Shown here piece after piece: positions 52,529-60,581 of a DNA stretch of 64,000 nt; positions within the stretch are counted from its first letter, which is position 1, and each line of letters starts with the position of its first letter. The stretch comes from CAMDPA01 sp963825625 (GTDB taxonomy: Bacteria > Pseudomonadota > Alphaproteobacteria > Rhizobiales > Hyphomicrobiaceae), in the NCBI GenBank assembly GCA_963825625.1, contig CAWGUF010000011.1, forward strand, positions 1 to 64,000, in the 5' to 3' direction. Both the position numbers and the translations under genes were made by a program. The notes below the pieces were generated by a model. That model ran no database searches and had not been told where the DNA came from. It saw only the letters and a program-made list of their open reading frames with translations.

Positions 52529-53545
52529 TCAAGGCTTCACCACCACCTTGCCGATCACCTTGCGGTCGCGGATGAGTGCGAGGCCTTCGGCGGCCTTCTC
52601 CAGCGGCAGAACCTCGTCGATCACCGGCTTGATCTTGCCGGCCTGGATCATGTCCATCAGACCCTTCAGGTCGTCGTCGTAGAAGCTGTTGGAGCCCTTG
52701 ATCTCGATCTCGAAGCTCCACACGTAGCGCAGATCCTCTTTCGGGTCGTGACCGGCCGTGGCGCCGCAGACCAGCAGCTTGCCGCCGCGCTTGATGCACT
52801 TGAGCGAGGGCTTCCAGGTGTCGCCGCCGGTGTAGTTGATCAGCACGTCGATGCCGCCGTCATAGTTGCGGCGCTGCGGCTTGCCGTATTTCTCGATCAC
52901 CCACTTGTCGAACTCGACCTCATTGACGTTGATGACGTGATCGGCGCCGAATTTCTTCAGTGCGTCCATTTTCTCCTGGCTGGACGTGGCGGCGATCACT
53001 TCCGCGCCCAGCATCTTGGCGATCAGGATGCAGCCGGTGCCGACACCGCCGGATGCGCCGAGGATCAGCACCTTGTCGCCCTTCTTGATCGTGTTGTGGG
53101 TGATGATCATGCGGTGCGCCGTGCCGTAGGCTACGGGCAGCGAGGCAGCGTCCTCGTAGGACACGCCGTCCGGCATCTTGATCAGCTGGTCGGCGGAGAC
53201 GAGGCAGTATTCCGCCATGCCGCCGTCGAGCATCTCGCCCATCAGGCCCTTCTTCTTGTTGACCGGATTGACCAGCACCCGGTCGCCGGCCTTCCAGCCC
53301 GATACGCCTTCGCCGACCTCGGTGATCTGGCCGGCCATGTCGAGGCCGATGATGACCGGCATCGGCACCTTGATGCCCGGCATGCCCTTCACCGTGAATA
53401 CGTCGTGGTAGTTGAACGAGGAGGCGCCGACGCGGATCACAACGTGGCCCGGTTGCACCTGTGGCACGGGATAGTCGGTCTTGACCACGAGCTGGTCCAG
53501 ATCGCCATGCGCGCTCAGCACCAGCGCCTTCATCGTCTTGCTCAC
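52529..53545 (-). CDS. MDR-family alcohol dehydrogenase/quinone oxidoreductase
   Basis: A 338-residue medium-chain dehydrogenase. It has the GroES-like domain (VIRVGASSFNYHDVFTVKGMPG, GLDMAGQITEVGEGVSGWKAGDRV) and the Rossmann domain with NAD(P) site KVLILGASGGVGTGCILIAKMLGA. The zinc-ligand Cys of true alcohol dehydrogenases is replaced at the FNYHD position, and no structural-zinc cysteine cluster is seen, so an enoyl or quinone reductase is as likely. The GTG at 53545 (VSKTMKALVL) follows GGAGAGCGG; the ATG four codons on is the alternative. It starts a three-gene series with thioesterase and CoA ligase. Confidence 0.88.
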   Translation of the reverse strand: MSKTMKALVLSAHGDLDQLVVKTDYPVPQVQPGHVVIRVGASSFNYHDVFTVKGMPGIKVPMPVIIGLDMAGQITEVGEGVSGWKAGDRVLVNPVNKKKGLMGEMLDGGMAEYCLVSADQLIKMPDGVSYEDAASLPVAYGTAHRMIITHNTIKKGDKVLILGASGGVGTGCILIAKMLGAEVIAATSSQEKMDALKKFGADHVINVNEVEFDKWVIEKYGKPQRRNYDGGIDVLINYTGGDTWKPSLKCIKRGGKLLVCGATAGHDPKEDLRYVWSFEIEIKGSNSFYDDDLKGLMDMIQAGKIKPVIDEVLPLEKAAEGLALIRDRKVIGKVVVKP

Positions 53546-53961
53546 GTTCCGCTCTCCATTCAACTGTGTTGCGCATCGCCCCGGCCGCGAGGAGCGGCTG
53601 TGGACCCTGATGATCGTTGTCTCATGTGCGGGCATTGCCTACCGGGCTGGTCTGGTCAAGTCCCGACAGGCTGGCGCCCATCGGTTCGGTCGCCTGGCCG
53701 CAGATGGAAGTCAGCATGAGATTGCGCGATTTATTTCATTGAGCAAGGGAAAATCTTTTGCTGTTGGCGAAAGCAGGCAAGAATTTCCTCTGCCGCGCCA
53801 ATCAGGGCATGATTTTGCACGGATGACTGTGAGAGCCGCGCTGCGATCGGCTGGTTGGCGGGCGCGCCAGGGGCGTGCGCGTTACCGCACATTATGGTTG
53901 TGTGATGGAGCGGCGAACGCCTGGCGATCTGCACCCGAGGCCAAGCGTTCATTGTGGGCTG
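53546..53961. other. Intergenic region, no gene seen
   Basis: About 415 bp between two minus-strand genes. A lower-GC patch (TTATTTCATTGAGCAAGGGAAAATC near 53733-53757, here in two parts) could hold the promoter for the oxidoreductase. Short frames on either strand have no protein character. Confidence 0.4.
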
Positions 53962-55428
53962 TCAGCGGTTCGGGTTGCCCTTGAAGCCTTCGCCGAAGCC
54001 GGCCTCTTGCGCTGCCCAGGCGCCAGCGACGCGTCCGGAGAACAGCGAGGGGCCCAGCATGGTGCCTTCGAGACCCGCCTTGCCGTTGATGTGTCCGCCG
54101 GCCATGCCGCACAACTCGCCAGCCGCGTAGAGGCCGGGAATTGGCTCCATATGCTTGTTCAGGACGCGGCAGCGGATGTCGGTCTTGGCGCCACCGAAAT
54201 TCTTGCGCGCGAGCGGGAAGATCTGAAGCGCGTAGTAGGGCGGCGTGTCGAACTTCTTGGATGCCTTGAGCGGTTTGCCGAACGCCGGCTCGTTGGTGAG
54301 GCCTTCGTCGAAGGCGGCGTTATAGTGCGCGATGGTGTCCAATAGCGTCTTGGCATCGACGCCGATCAGCTGGGCCAGCTCATCCAGGGTGTTGGCCTTC
54401 TTGATGAAGGGGGAGTTGTCTAGAAGCTCTTCAACCTTCTCCCGGTTGACCTTGTCGCCAATGCGGTAATAGGGGTCGGCGATTTCCAGCTTTGCCGTCA
54501 TCGGACGGTCGACGATGGCCCAGGCGTGGCGTGGCTTTTGTGCCAGCAGCGCGGGTGCTGCCGAATTGCCGCCGGACAGGGCCTCGTTGTGGAAGCGTTT
54601 GCCCTGTTGGTTGACCCAGATGTAGCCAGGCATGTGACGGAAAGCGAGGCCGCGGTTGCCGGCCGTATCGAGATAGTCAGGCGTCGCGTAAACGTAGAAC
54701 CAGATGTGGTCCATGTGTGTGAAGTAGGCGTCGAGGCTTTGCAGCATCTTGTGACCGTCGCCTGTGGAGCCGCGGCCGGAACCTTCCATGATCCGCTCGT
54801 CCTTGAGCCAGGGCATCGCCTGCTTGACCATGTCGACGTTGGCGTTGAAGCCGCCGGTGGTGACGACAACGGTGTTGGCTTTCACCGTGATGTCTTCGCC
54901 GGTCTTCGCATTCTTGCCGGTGAAGCCGACGGCCCGGCCATCCTTCATGGTGATGGCGGTGACGGGTGTATCGGTGACCAGCTCGCCGCCCTTGCTGTTG
55001 TAGGATTCGATCAGCCTGGTCATCAGGCCGAGACCATTGCCTTGCGCACGTTGCCACCGATCAACGGTGTTGCCTTCCTGGGACTTGAAGTCGAGCCATT
55101 TCACGCCGTGCTGCTCGGCCCAGAGATAGAGATCGTTGCGGGTATGCTCGATGTAGTAGCGCGCCCATACGGCATCGGCGGCCGGGCCGCCCCACTTCAT
55201 CCAGTCGTCGAAGGCGAGGTCGGGGCTGTCCTTGATGCCTTCCTTCTCCTGCAGCGGGGTATCGACCATGCAGCAGCCGCCGCCGGAGGTGATGGCCGAG
55301 CCGCCGGGGGCGGGGGCCTTTTCGAATACTATGGTGCGAGCGCCGGCAGCCTGTGCATCAAGGGCGGCGCAGATGCCGGCGGCGCCGCCGCCGATGATGG
55401 CGACGTCTGTCTCATAGGTCTTGGCCAT
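53962..55428 (-). CDS. FAD-dependent oxidoreductase, fumarate reductase/ketosteroid dehydrogenase-like
   Basis: A 488-residue flavoprotein of the FAD-binding-2 family. It starts YETDVAIIGGGAAGICAALDAQ (dinucleotide fold), followed by VFEKAPAPGGSAITSGGGCC. The capping domain holds GSGRGSTGDGHKMLQSL. The C-terminal FAD motif is PGLYAAGELCGMAGGHINGKAGLEGTMLGPSLFSG, seen in parts. Relatives reduce or desaturate C=C bonds in fumarate, urocanate or steroids. There is no signal peptide or heme site, so it is a cytoplasmic enzyme with unknown electron partner. It follows the second ubiD gene by 87 bp on the same strand. Confidence 0.9.
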   Translation of the reverse strand: MAKTYETDVAIIGGGAAGICAALDAQAAGARTIVFEKAPAPGGSAITSGGGCCMVDTPLQEKEGIKDSPDLAFDDWMKWGGPAADAVWARYYIEHTRNDLYLWAEQHGVKWLDFKSQEGNTVDRWQRAQGNGLGLMTRLIESYNSKGGELVTDTPVTAITMKDGRAVGFTGKNAKTGEDITVKANTVVVTTGGFNANVDMVKQAMPWLKDERIMEGSGRGSTGDGHKMLQSLDAYFTHMDHIWFYVYATPDYLDTAGNRGLAFRHMPGYIWVNQQGKRFHNEALSGGNSAAPALLAQKPRHAWAIVDRPMTAKLEIADPYYRIGDKVNREKVEELLDNSPFIKKANTLDELAQLIGVDAKTLLDTIAHYNAAFDEGLTNEPAFGKPLKASKKFDTPPYYALQIFPLARKNFGGAKTDIRCRVLNKHMEPIPGLYAAGELCGMAGGHINGKAGLEGTMLGPSLFSGRVAGAWAAQEAGFGEGFKGNPNR

Positions 55429-55515
55429 GGGTGAATGCTCCCTGCGATAATCTTTTCTCGCGCCTCGATCAGAATGCAGCGCGGCGGTGAGGCTCGCGTG
55501 CCTGATTTCTGCTCG

Positions 55516-57101
55516 CTACTTCAACAAATACCCCCACTTCTCGCGCGCAAGCTTGCGCATCTCCGGCGGCGGCTGGTTGACCTTCGGATACTCGTCCTTC
55601 CAGTGGAACGGCTTGCAGGCGTCGATAATCGCGCGGGAGTTGGTGAAGTTGCCGCGCGCCTTTTCGGCGGGGTCGATGCGCGGATCGAGCGGCGTCGACC
55701 AGGCGTTGGTGATGATGTCGATCGATGTGGCGGGGTCGGAGCGTGTCAGCACAGCCCACATGACTTCCTCGAGATTCGATACGTCGATGTCGTCGTCGAC
55801 CACGATCACGTAGCGGCCGGCATAGGCGCCGGCGTGGCACATGGCGGCGACGTGGCCGGTCTGCTTGGCGTGGCCGCCGTAGCGCTGCTTGATGGCAACG
55901 ACGAGCAGCAGCCGCGAGGTCCCGCATTCATGCGCCCAGGCGGCGGTGACGTCGGGAACGCCGGCCTTGACGATATTCTCGCGGACGATTGCCGAGCGGG
56001 TCAGCGCGCGGTAGCGGGCGATCTCGTCGGGCGGGCGCTGCGGGGCGCAGCCGAGCAGGATGGGATTGTTGCGATAGTAGATGGCCTTGATGTCCATCAC
56101 GGGCTCGTCGCGGACGTCCGAGCCGTAGTAGCCGAACCATTCGCCGAACGGACCTTCCGGCTTGACGTTGCCGGGCTGTACGTAGCCTTCGATGACGATC
56201 TCGGCGTTGGCGGGAATCGGCAGCCCCGTGATCGGCGCATGCACCAGTTCCACCGCCTTGCCGCGGATGCCGCCGATGACCTCGTACTCGCAGACGCCGT
56301 GGGGAACCTCCGACGAGCCCATCAGGAACGACATCGGATCGCAGCCGACAACGATGGCAACGGGCATCGGCTCACCGCGCGCCTCGTACTTGTCGCGGTG
56401 AATGCGGCCGTGCTTGCCGGGCGAGATGTAGAAGCCGACGGATCTCCTGATCGTGGATCATGACGCGGTAGGTGCCGCAGTTGACCCAGCCGTCATCGGG
56501 ATCGCGGGTGACGTTGAACGAGCCGGTGCCGATGTAGCGGCCGCCGTCCTCGTCGTGCCACTTCGGCGTCGGGAAGACGCCGACGTCGATGTCGTCGCCC
56601 TTCATCACGTTCTCGAAGATCGGACCGTCATTGACGAACTTGGGCGGGATGCGCTTCAGGTCGGCCATGTAGTGGTGGCGGAACGCGTCGGAGAGCTCGA
56701 GCTTGTTGAGGTGACCGGGGAAGCCGAGCGTCATTTTCTGGCGCTGGCCGCCGAAGAAGTTGACCAGCACGCGGGAGCCGGGGAGCGTGCCGGGGATGTC
56801 CTTGAACAGGACTGCCGGCGCGCTTTCCTCATGAGAAAGCAGCTCGGTCGCCATGCCGATGTCTTCCTGCCAGATTGGCGCCGGAGACCTCGCGCACCTC
56901 GCCCATCTTCTCGGCCTCGGCGATCCATTCGCGAAGGTCGGTATAGGGCAGGTGGGGCGTGAGATCGGCGACGCTGGATGAGGAGGTTGGCGCGGCTGCC
57001 GCCTTCGACTTCGCTGAGCTTTTCTTCGCCGGCTTGGCGTTGCTGCTACCGATAGGATTGCCCATGCTATCGATTGGCTGGCCTTTGGCCTTACCCGTCA
57101 T
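55516..57101 (-). pseudogene. UbiD family decarboxylase (second copy), two frameshifts
   Basis: The start at 57101 reads MTGKAKGQPIDSMGNPIG, a Lys/Ala/Ser-rich leader of about 45 residues not usual for UbiD, then LREWIAEAEKMGEVREVSG. After a shift near 56885 the frame gives ATELLSHEESAPAVLFKDIPG and NVMKGDDIDVGVFPTPKWHDEDGG. After a second near 56435 come VAIVVGCDPMSFLMGSSEVPHG, EGPFGEWFGYYGSD with the catalytic Glu region and VIVVDDDIDVSNLEEVMWA, ending at 55516. The two shifts aside, it is full length (about 527 codons). It differs strongly from the first ubiD copy and belongs to another subgroup. Confidence 0.9.
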
Positions 57102-57270
57102 ACGCGTTTCCTCCACTGGTCTTTGGCGCGCGGCATATTCGCGTGCCGGAGGGGTTTCGTCCAGTGGGGAGGCAAAAGGCGGGATGACCGATGCGAGGGC
57201 TAGCCAATATTCCGGGGGCTGGTTCGCGCAGCTTGTTCTGGTCGCTTTTACCGGGACCTGCGCCGTGCCG

Positions 57271-57651
57271 TCAGCGGCGAAGCTGGTTGTAGACCGGTCC
57301 GTGCAGGAAGGATTCGCCTTCGAAGAGGTCGATGCCCGCAAGCGACTTCACGATGTAAAGACCGACGATGCCCGCCGCCATCAGCATGGTGATCAGGCCC
57401 AGCAGCATCACCATCAGCAGAACGAGCTTGGCTGCCAACAGCGTTGTCGAGCGCAGCTGACCCGCTTGGTGCAGCCGGTGGGGTGAGCGCTGCTCGATAC
57501 CGGCCAGGAGCACGAAATAGAGCCTGAGCCCCAGAATTCTGAAGCTTATCCGGTAATCGAGCGCATGATCGTGCGGCTTGCCCTGGCCGTGGCCTGCTAT
57601 GTCCGCGGACACGTCGTCCGGCCCGGCGATTTTCGGATTTGTGGCCTGCAT
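57271..57651 (-). CDS. Hypothetical membrane protein
   Basis: A 126-residue protein with a soluble N-terminal half containing a histidine/aspartate-rich start (DIAGHGQGKPHDHALDYRIS) and one strong hydrophobic stretch of about 35 residues (LLAAKLVLLMVMLLGLITML followed by AAGIVGLYIVKSL), enough for one or two membrane passes. Family not recognised. The frame has normal codon use for the region and ends VYNQLRR. It lies between ubiD and a divergent exported protein gene. Function cannot be inferred. Confidence 0.6.
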   Translation of the reverse strand: MQATNPKIAGPDDVSADIAGHGQGKPHDHALDYRISFRILGLRLYFVLLAGIEQRSPHRLHQAGQLRSTTLLAAKLVLLMVMLLGLITMLMAAGIVGLYIVKSLAGIDLFEGESFLHGPVYNQLRR

Positions 57652-57926
57652 CTGTCCTCAGGCGATCGGCACTGCCAGAGCGCATCGCAAGGCGCGTATT
57701 GTAGCGGTGCTTGATTGCGATCGGGTTAGTGGGCAGTCGGAGTATCGTGAAGCGGTTCGTCCTCCACTGCGAGCCAATGCCAAAGTCATGTCGACAAGGG
57801 CGGCTTTGCCCCTCGTCGCGGCCGAGCAGGCCAGTAGGGGCATTGGGGCATGAGGCCTGATTGGTTTACAGAGGGAAAGGTGGTGGGTATTGTTCTGGTC
57901 AGCCTTCATTTCAGGGATTGCGCGCG

Positions 57927-58538
57927 ATGAGATTGGCAGCAGTCCTTATGGTGATTGTCCTAATCGCGGCGGCTGTATTTCAGGCGGACCACTACTCCTG
58001 GTTTCAGAAGCCGCGTGACATGAATAATGTCCGGCAGCAGTTTCATCTGCCGACGGATGCTGTGTTCGTTGAGTTCGATAGTGATCCCAAGTCGTTTCTA
58101 CCGGAAGGGCTGCGCGTTCGAGCTGTCATACAGTTCACGGACGCTGGTTTTGCGGCCTATGTCTCGTCGCTCGGGGACGATAAAGTTTGGGCCCCGACGG
58201 CCTTGATCAGCTACTCGCCTGCCATCGGCGAATCATATTCTGAGCAGGCGCTGGCGTGGCAGGAGTTGCCGATTCCGGCTTCCGTGGCCGGGCGTCTGAA
58301 AGCGTGGCATTACGATTTGAAGAGTGCGGAAGCGGTTGTGAGCGGCAAATTCTACTGCCATGTGCTCGAGATGAAATCCGTGGGCCGTTGGGAGGGTAAT
58401 CCCAATGCGCTCAAGTACAAGACCTTTGGGCGCTCATGCGCGGAATTGGCGGATTCGACCTGGCCGACCGTCGCGAGTATCGGAATTCTGGACGCGCGCA
58501 TGAAGCGTTTGCACGTGCTGATCGCGTTCAGCGGTTGA
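57927..58538 (+). CDS. Exported or membrane-anchored hypothetical protein
   Basis: A 203-residue protein. MRLAAVLMVIVLIAAAVFQAD is a signal peptide or N-terminal anchor. The rest is a soluble domain with PRDMNNVRQQFHLPTDAVFVEFDSD (in two parts), FCHVL-like FYCHVLEMK and CAELADSTWPTVASIGILDARMKRLHVLIAFSG at the end. The start ATG at 57927 has AGGGATTG upstream and gives the hydrophobic N-terminus directly. Function unknown. It is followed by an FKBP gene in the opposite direction. Confidence 0.65.
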   Translation: MRLAAVLMVIVLIAAAVFQADHYSWFQKPRDMNNVRQQFHLPTDAVFVEFDSDPKSFLPEGLRVRAVIQFTDAGFAAYVSSLGDDKVWAPTALISYSPAIGESYSEQALAWQELPIPASVAGRLKAWHYDLKSAEAVVSGKFYCHVLEMKSVGRWEGNPNALKYKTFGRSCAELADSTWPTVASIGILDARMKRLHVLIAFSG

Positions 58539-58644
58539 TTGGTACTGCATTCGTCGGCCTGGGGAGGTGTCGTGCCAACCGATGAAAGTTGGGCAGAGTT
58601 GGCACTGCGGCCAGGAGTAGGGTGGCTCGATCAAGGCGAGCAAC

Positions 58645-58674
58645 GCAAAAGGCCAGACACGTATGGTCTGGCCT
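58645..58674 (-). terminator. Intrinsic terminator of the FKBP gene
   Basis: On the minus strand AGGCCAGAC and GTCTGGCCT form a perfect 9-bp stem with a 7-base loop, followed by TTTTGC, 29 bp after the FKBP stop codon. Confidence 0.8.
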
Positions 58675-58702
58675 GTGCGCAGTCATTTCGAGCTGGTGGC
58701 GA

Positions 58703-59149
58703 CTATCCTTTGACGCCGAGCAGCTCGACCTCGAACAGCAGCGTCGCGTTGGGCGGGATGACGCCGCCGGCGCCGCGTGCACCGTAGCCCATGTTGGGCG
58801 GTATGATGAGCGTTCGCTTGCCGCCGACCTTCATGGATGCCACGCCCTCGTCCCAGCCCCGGATCACCTGGCCGACGCCGATCTGGAACTCGAAGGGCTG
58901 GCCGCGATCGACTGAGGAGTCGAATTTGGCGCCCTTCTTGCCGTTCTCGTAGAGCCAGCCGGTGTAATGCATGACGCAAATCTGGCCGGACTTCGGGAAG
59001 GCGCCAGTGCCTGGCTGGGTGTCGGTGATCTGGAGGCCTGTCGGTGTGGTCATGGTCTTTCCAGTCTGGGCGTTGGCCGGGCCGATCGTCACGGCCGAGG
59101 CGAGGAAAGCCGCCAATGCTAGAGTGGCGACGCGAAGGATTGCGGACAT
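58703..59149 (-). CDS. FKBP-type peptidyl-prolyl cis-trans isomerase
   Basis: A 148-residue periplasmic foldase. A signal peptide (LRVATLALAAFLASAVTIGPANA) precedes one FKBP domain with the active-site strands VMHYTGWLYENGKKGAKFDSS, FEFQIGVGQVIRGWDEGVASM and GYGARGAGGVIPPNATLLFEVELL, covering the usual Tyr, Phe, Asp, Trp and Tyr pocket residues. It catalyses prolyl isomerisation of exported proteins. The gene stands alone with its own terminator. Confidence 0.94.
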   Translation of the reverse strand: MSAILRVATLALAAFLASAVTIGPANAQTGKTMTTPTGLQITDTQPGTGAFPKSGQICVMHYTGWLYENGKKGAKFDSSVDRGQPFEFQIGVGQVIRGWDEGVASMKVGGKRTLIIPPNMGYGARGAGGVIPPNATLLFEVELLGVKG

Positions 59150-59266
59150 CCCGAATTCTCCTTGGGAGGGCAGGAAAGTGCGAACGAGGGACTATGTAGC
59201 GCAGCCAGGACGGATGCGCATCAGTTCGTTTTCGCGATGCTGTGGGAGAGGTGCTGGCGTTGGCGC

Positions 59267-59704
59267 TTACGCTGCCTTGAAGGTGTAGCGCTTGTGGCCA
59301 ATCCAGCTGGTGACCGCAGGGGAGGCGACGCCGATGAAGTGCGCGATGTCCTCGGCATGCCAAGTGAAGGCAATGGCCGGGAATACGACGCGAGCGAGGC
59401 CAACGCTGATGAGCCAGACCAGGGCGAGTGCCAGCAGGTTGACGAGCGTAAAGCGCCAGGCCTCCGAACCGACCGAGCGGCCGGTGTCGTCAAAGACGAA
59501 TACCCGGAACAGATTGTAGGCGACCACCATGCCGATCATGTAGGCGACGAGCACGGACTGCTCGAAGCCCAGCAGAGGCTGGAGGGCAAACCGCGCAACC
59601 AGGTTCACGCCTGCAGAAAAGCCTCCGAGCGCCAGAAACCGGACGAAAGGCGGCATCCGATAGAACTGATTGCGGAGGATGATTGAGGCGTCTGCGGTCG
59701 ACAT
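59267..59704 (-). CDS. GtrA family membrane protein
   Basis: A 145-residue GtrA-like protein with four membrane helices: FLALGGFSAGVNLVARFALQ, LVAYMIGMVVAYNLFRVFVF, FTLVNLLALALVWLISVGLA and a last segment ending SWIGHKRYTFKAA, the family end motif. GtrA proteins are thought to move polyprenyl-phosphate sugars across the membrane or to recruit partner enzymes. It lies 118 bp after the DprE2-like gene on the same strand. In mycobacteria the GtrA protein Rv3789 is encoded next to dprE1 and dprE2, so a role in arabinose-lipid export is inferred. Confidence 0.88.
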   Translation of the reverse strand: MSTADASIILRNQFYRMPPFVRFLALGGFSAGVNLVARFALQPLLGFEQSVLVAYMIGMVVAYNLFRVFVFDDTGRSVGSEAWRFTLVNLLALALVWLISVGLARVVFPAIAFTWHAEDIAHFIGVASPAVTSWIGHKRYTFKAA

Positions 59705-59822
59705 GTTCGATCAGGTGCGCGTTGCAGGAAACACAAGGCAGCCGAATGGCCGCTTCGTTATCTGTAACCTGCAACCCGTAACCCAATCGCTAACGTCCCA
59801 ACCCAATTTACCGCGATGATCT

Positions 59823-60581
59823 TTACAGTCTGGTGCGATGGAACACGGTGGCCGGAACGGCGCGGATCGCAAGCATGATCCAGCGCCAGAATCCGGGCGC
59901 ATACACAACCGGCTGGTGGCGGATTGCGGCGCGCTTGATGATCTGAGCTACTGCTTCCGGTTTGGCCCAGAGCGGGCCGCCCTTCTCAATTCCGGCCGTC
60001 ATCGGTGTGTCGACGAAGCCCGGCTTGATGACGACAGCACGTCCGCCGCAGCGCGCGAGCCTGTGCGCGAGGCCTTGGACCAGCAGGGCAAGGCCGCCCT
60101 TGGCTGCGCCGTAGATATAGTTGGACTGGCGGCCACGGTCGCCTGCAACCGAGCCGACGACGACCAGCGAGCCATGACCCTGATCCTCGATCAGGTTGGC
60201 GGCTGCCAGGCACCATTCGGCGGCGCTCGTGAAGTTTGTGCGCAGGAGGCTGCGGGCCTCGTCCAGCTCCTTCTCCGCCCTGTAGTTGTCGCCAAGTGTG
60301 CCGTAGAAGAGCAGCAAGGCGTCCATGCCGCCGATGGAAGCCGCCATCTTGTCGAGCTCGTCGCAAGGGTTGTCGACGTTGGCGAGATCGCAAGGCCAAA
60401 CCACGACGCTACCGGCGCCGCGCGCGTCGAGATCCGCTGCGATTGCTCGCAAGCGATCCTCGTTGCGGCCGGCAAGAAGCAGCCTTGCACCTTCCTCTGC
60501 GTAAAGGCGAAGGGTGGCCTCGCCGATTGCCGACAGGGCGCCGAGCGCCACAACGCGTTGCTGTCTGTCCGTACGGCTCAT
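59823..60581 (-). CDS. DprE2-like short-chain dehydrogenase
   Basis: A 252-residue SDR enzyme. The cofactor loop is VVALGALSAIGEATLRLYAEEGARLLLAGRN (in parts), close to DprE2, with Asn in LLLFYGTLGDN, Ser in VVVGSVAGDRGRQSNYIYGAAKGG and the Tyr-x-x-x-Lys active pair in the same stretch. DprE2 reduces the 2-keto intermediate made by DprE1, giving decaprenylphosphoryl arabinose. The start overlaps the DprE1-like stop by four bases (ATGA), so the two are coupled. Assignment rests on this pairing as well as on sequence. Confidence 0.88.
   Translation of the reverse strand: MSRTDRQQRVVALGALSAIGEATLRLYAEEGARLLLAGRNEDRLRAIAADLDARGAGSVVVWPCDLANVDNPCDELDKMAASIGGMDALLLFYGTLGDNYRAEKELDEARSLLRTNFTSAAEWCLAAANLIEDQGHGSLVVVGSVAGDRGRQSNYIYGAAKGGLALLVQGLAHRLARCGGRAVVIKPGFVDTPMTAGIEKGGPLWAKPEAVAQIIKRAAIRHQPVVYAPGFWRWIMLAIRAVPATVFHRTRL

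Noticed and set aside
53731..53952. A 73-residue minus-strand ORF between the oxidoreductase and flavoprotein genes
   Set aside because: Composition is irregular, with no start signal or family resemblance; treated as intergenic.
54526..55434. A 302-residue plus-strand frame opposite the fumarate-reductase-like gene
   Set aside because: Long antisense frames are common in GC-rich DNA; the minus strand encodes a full FAD protein with all motifs.
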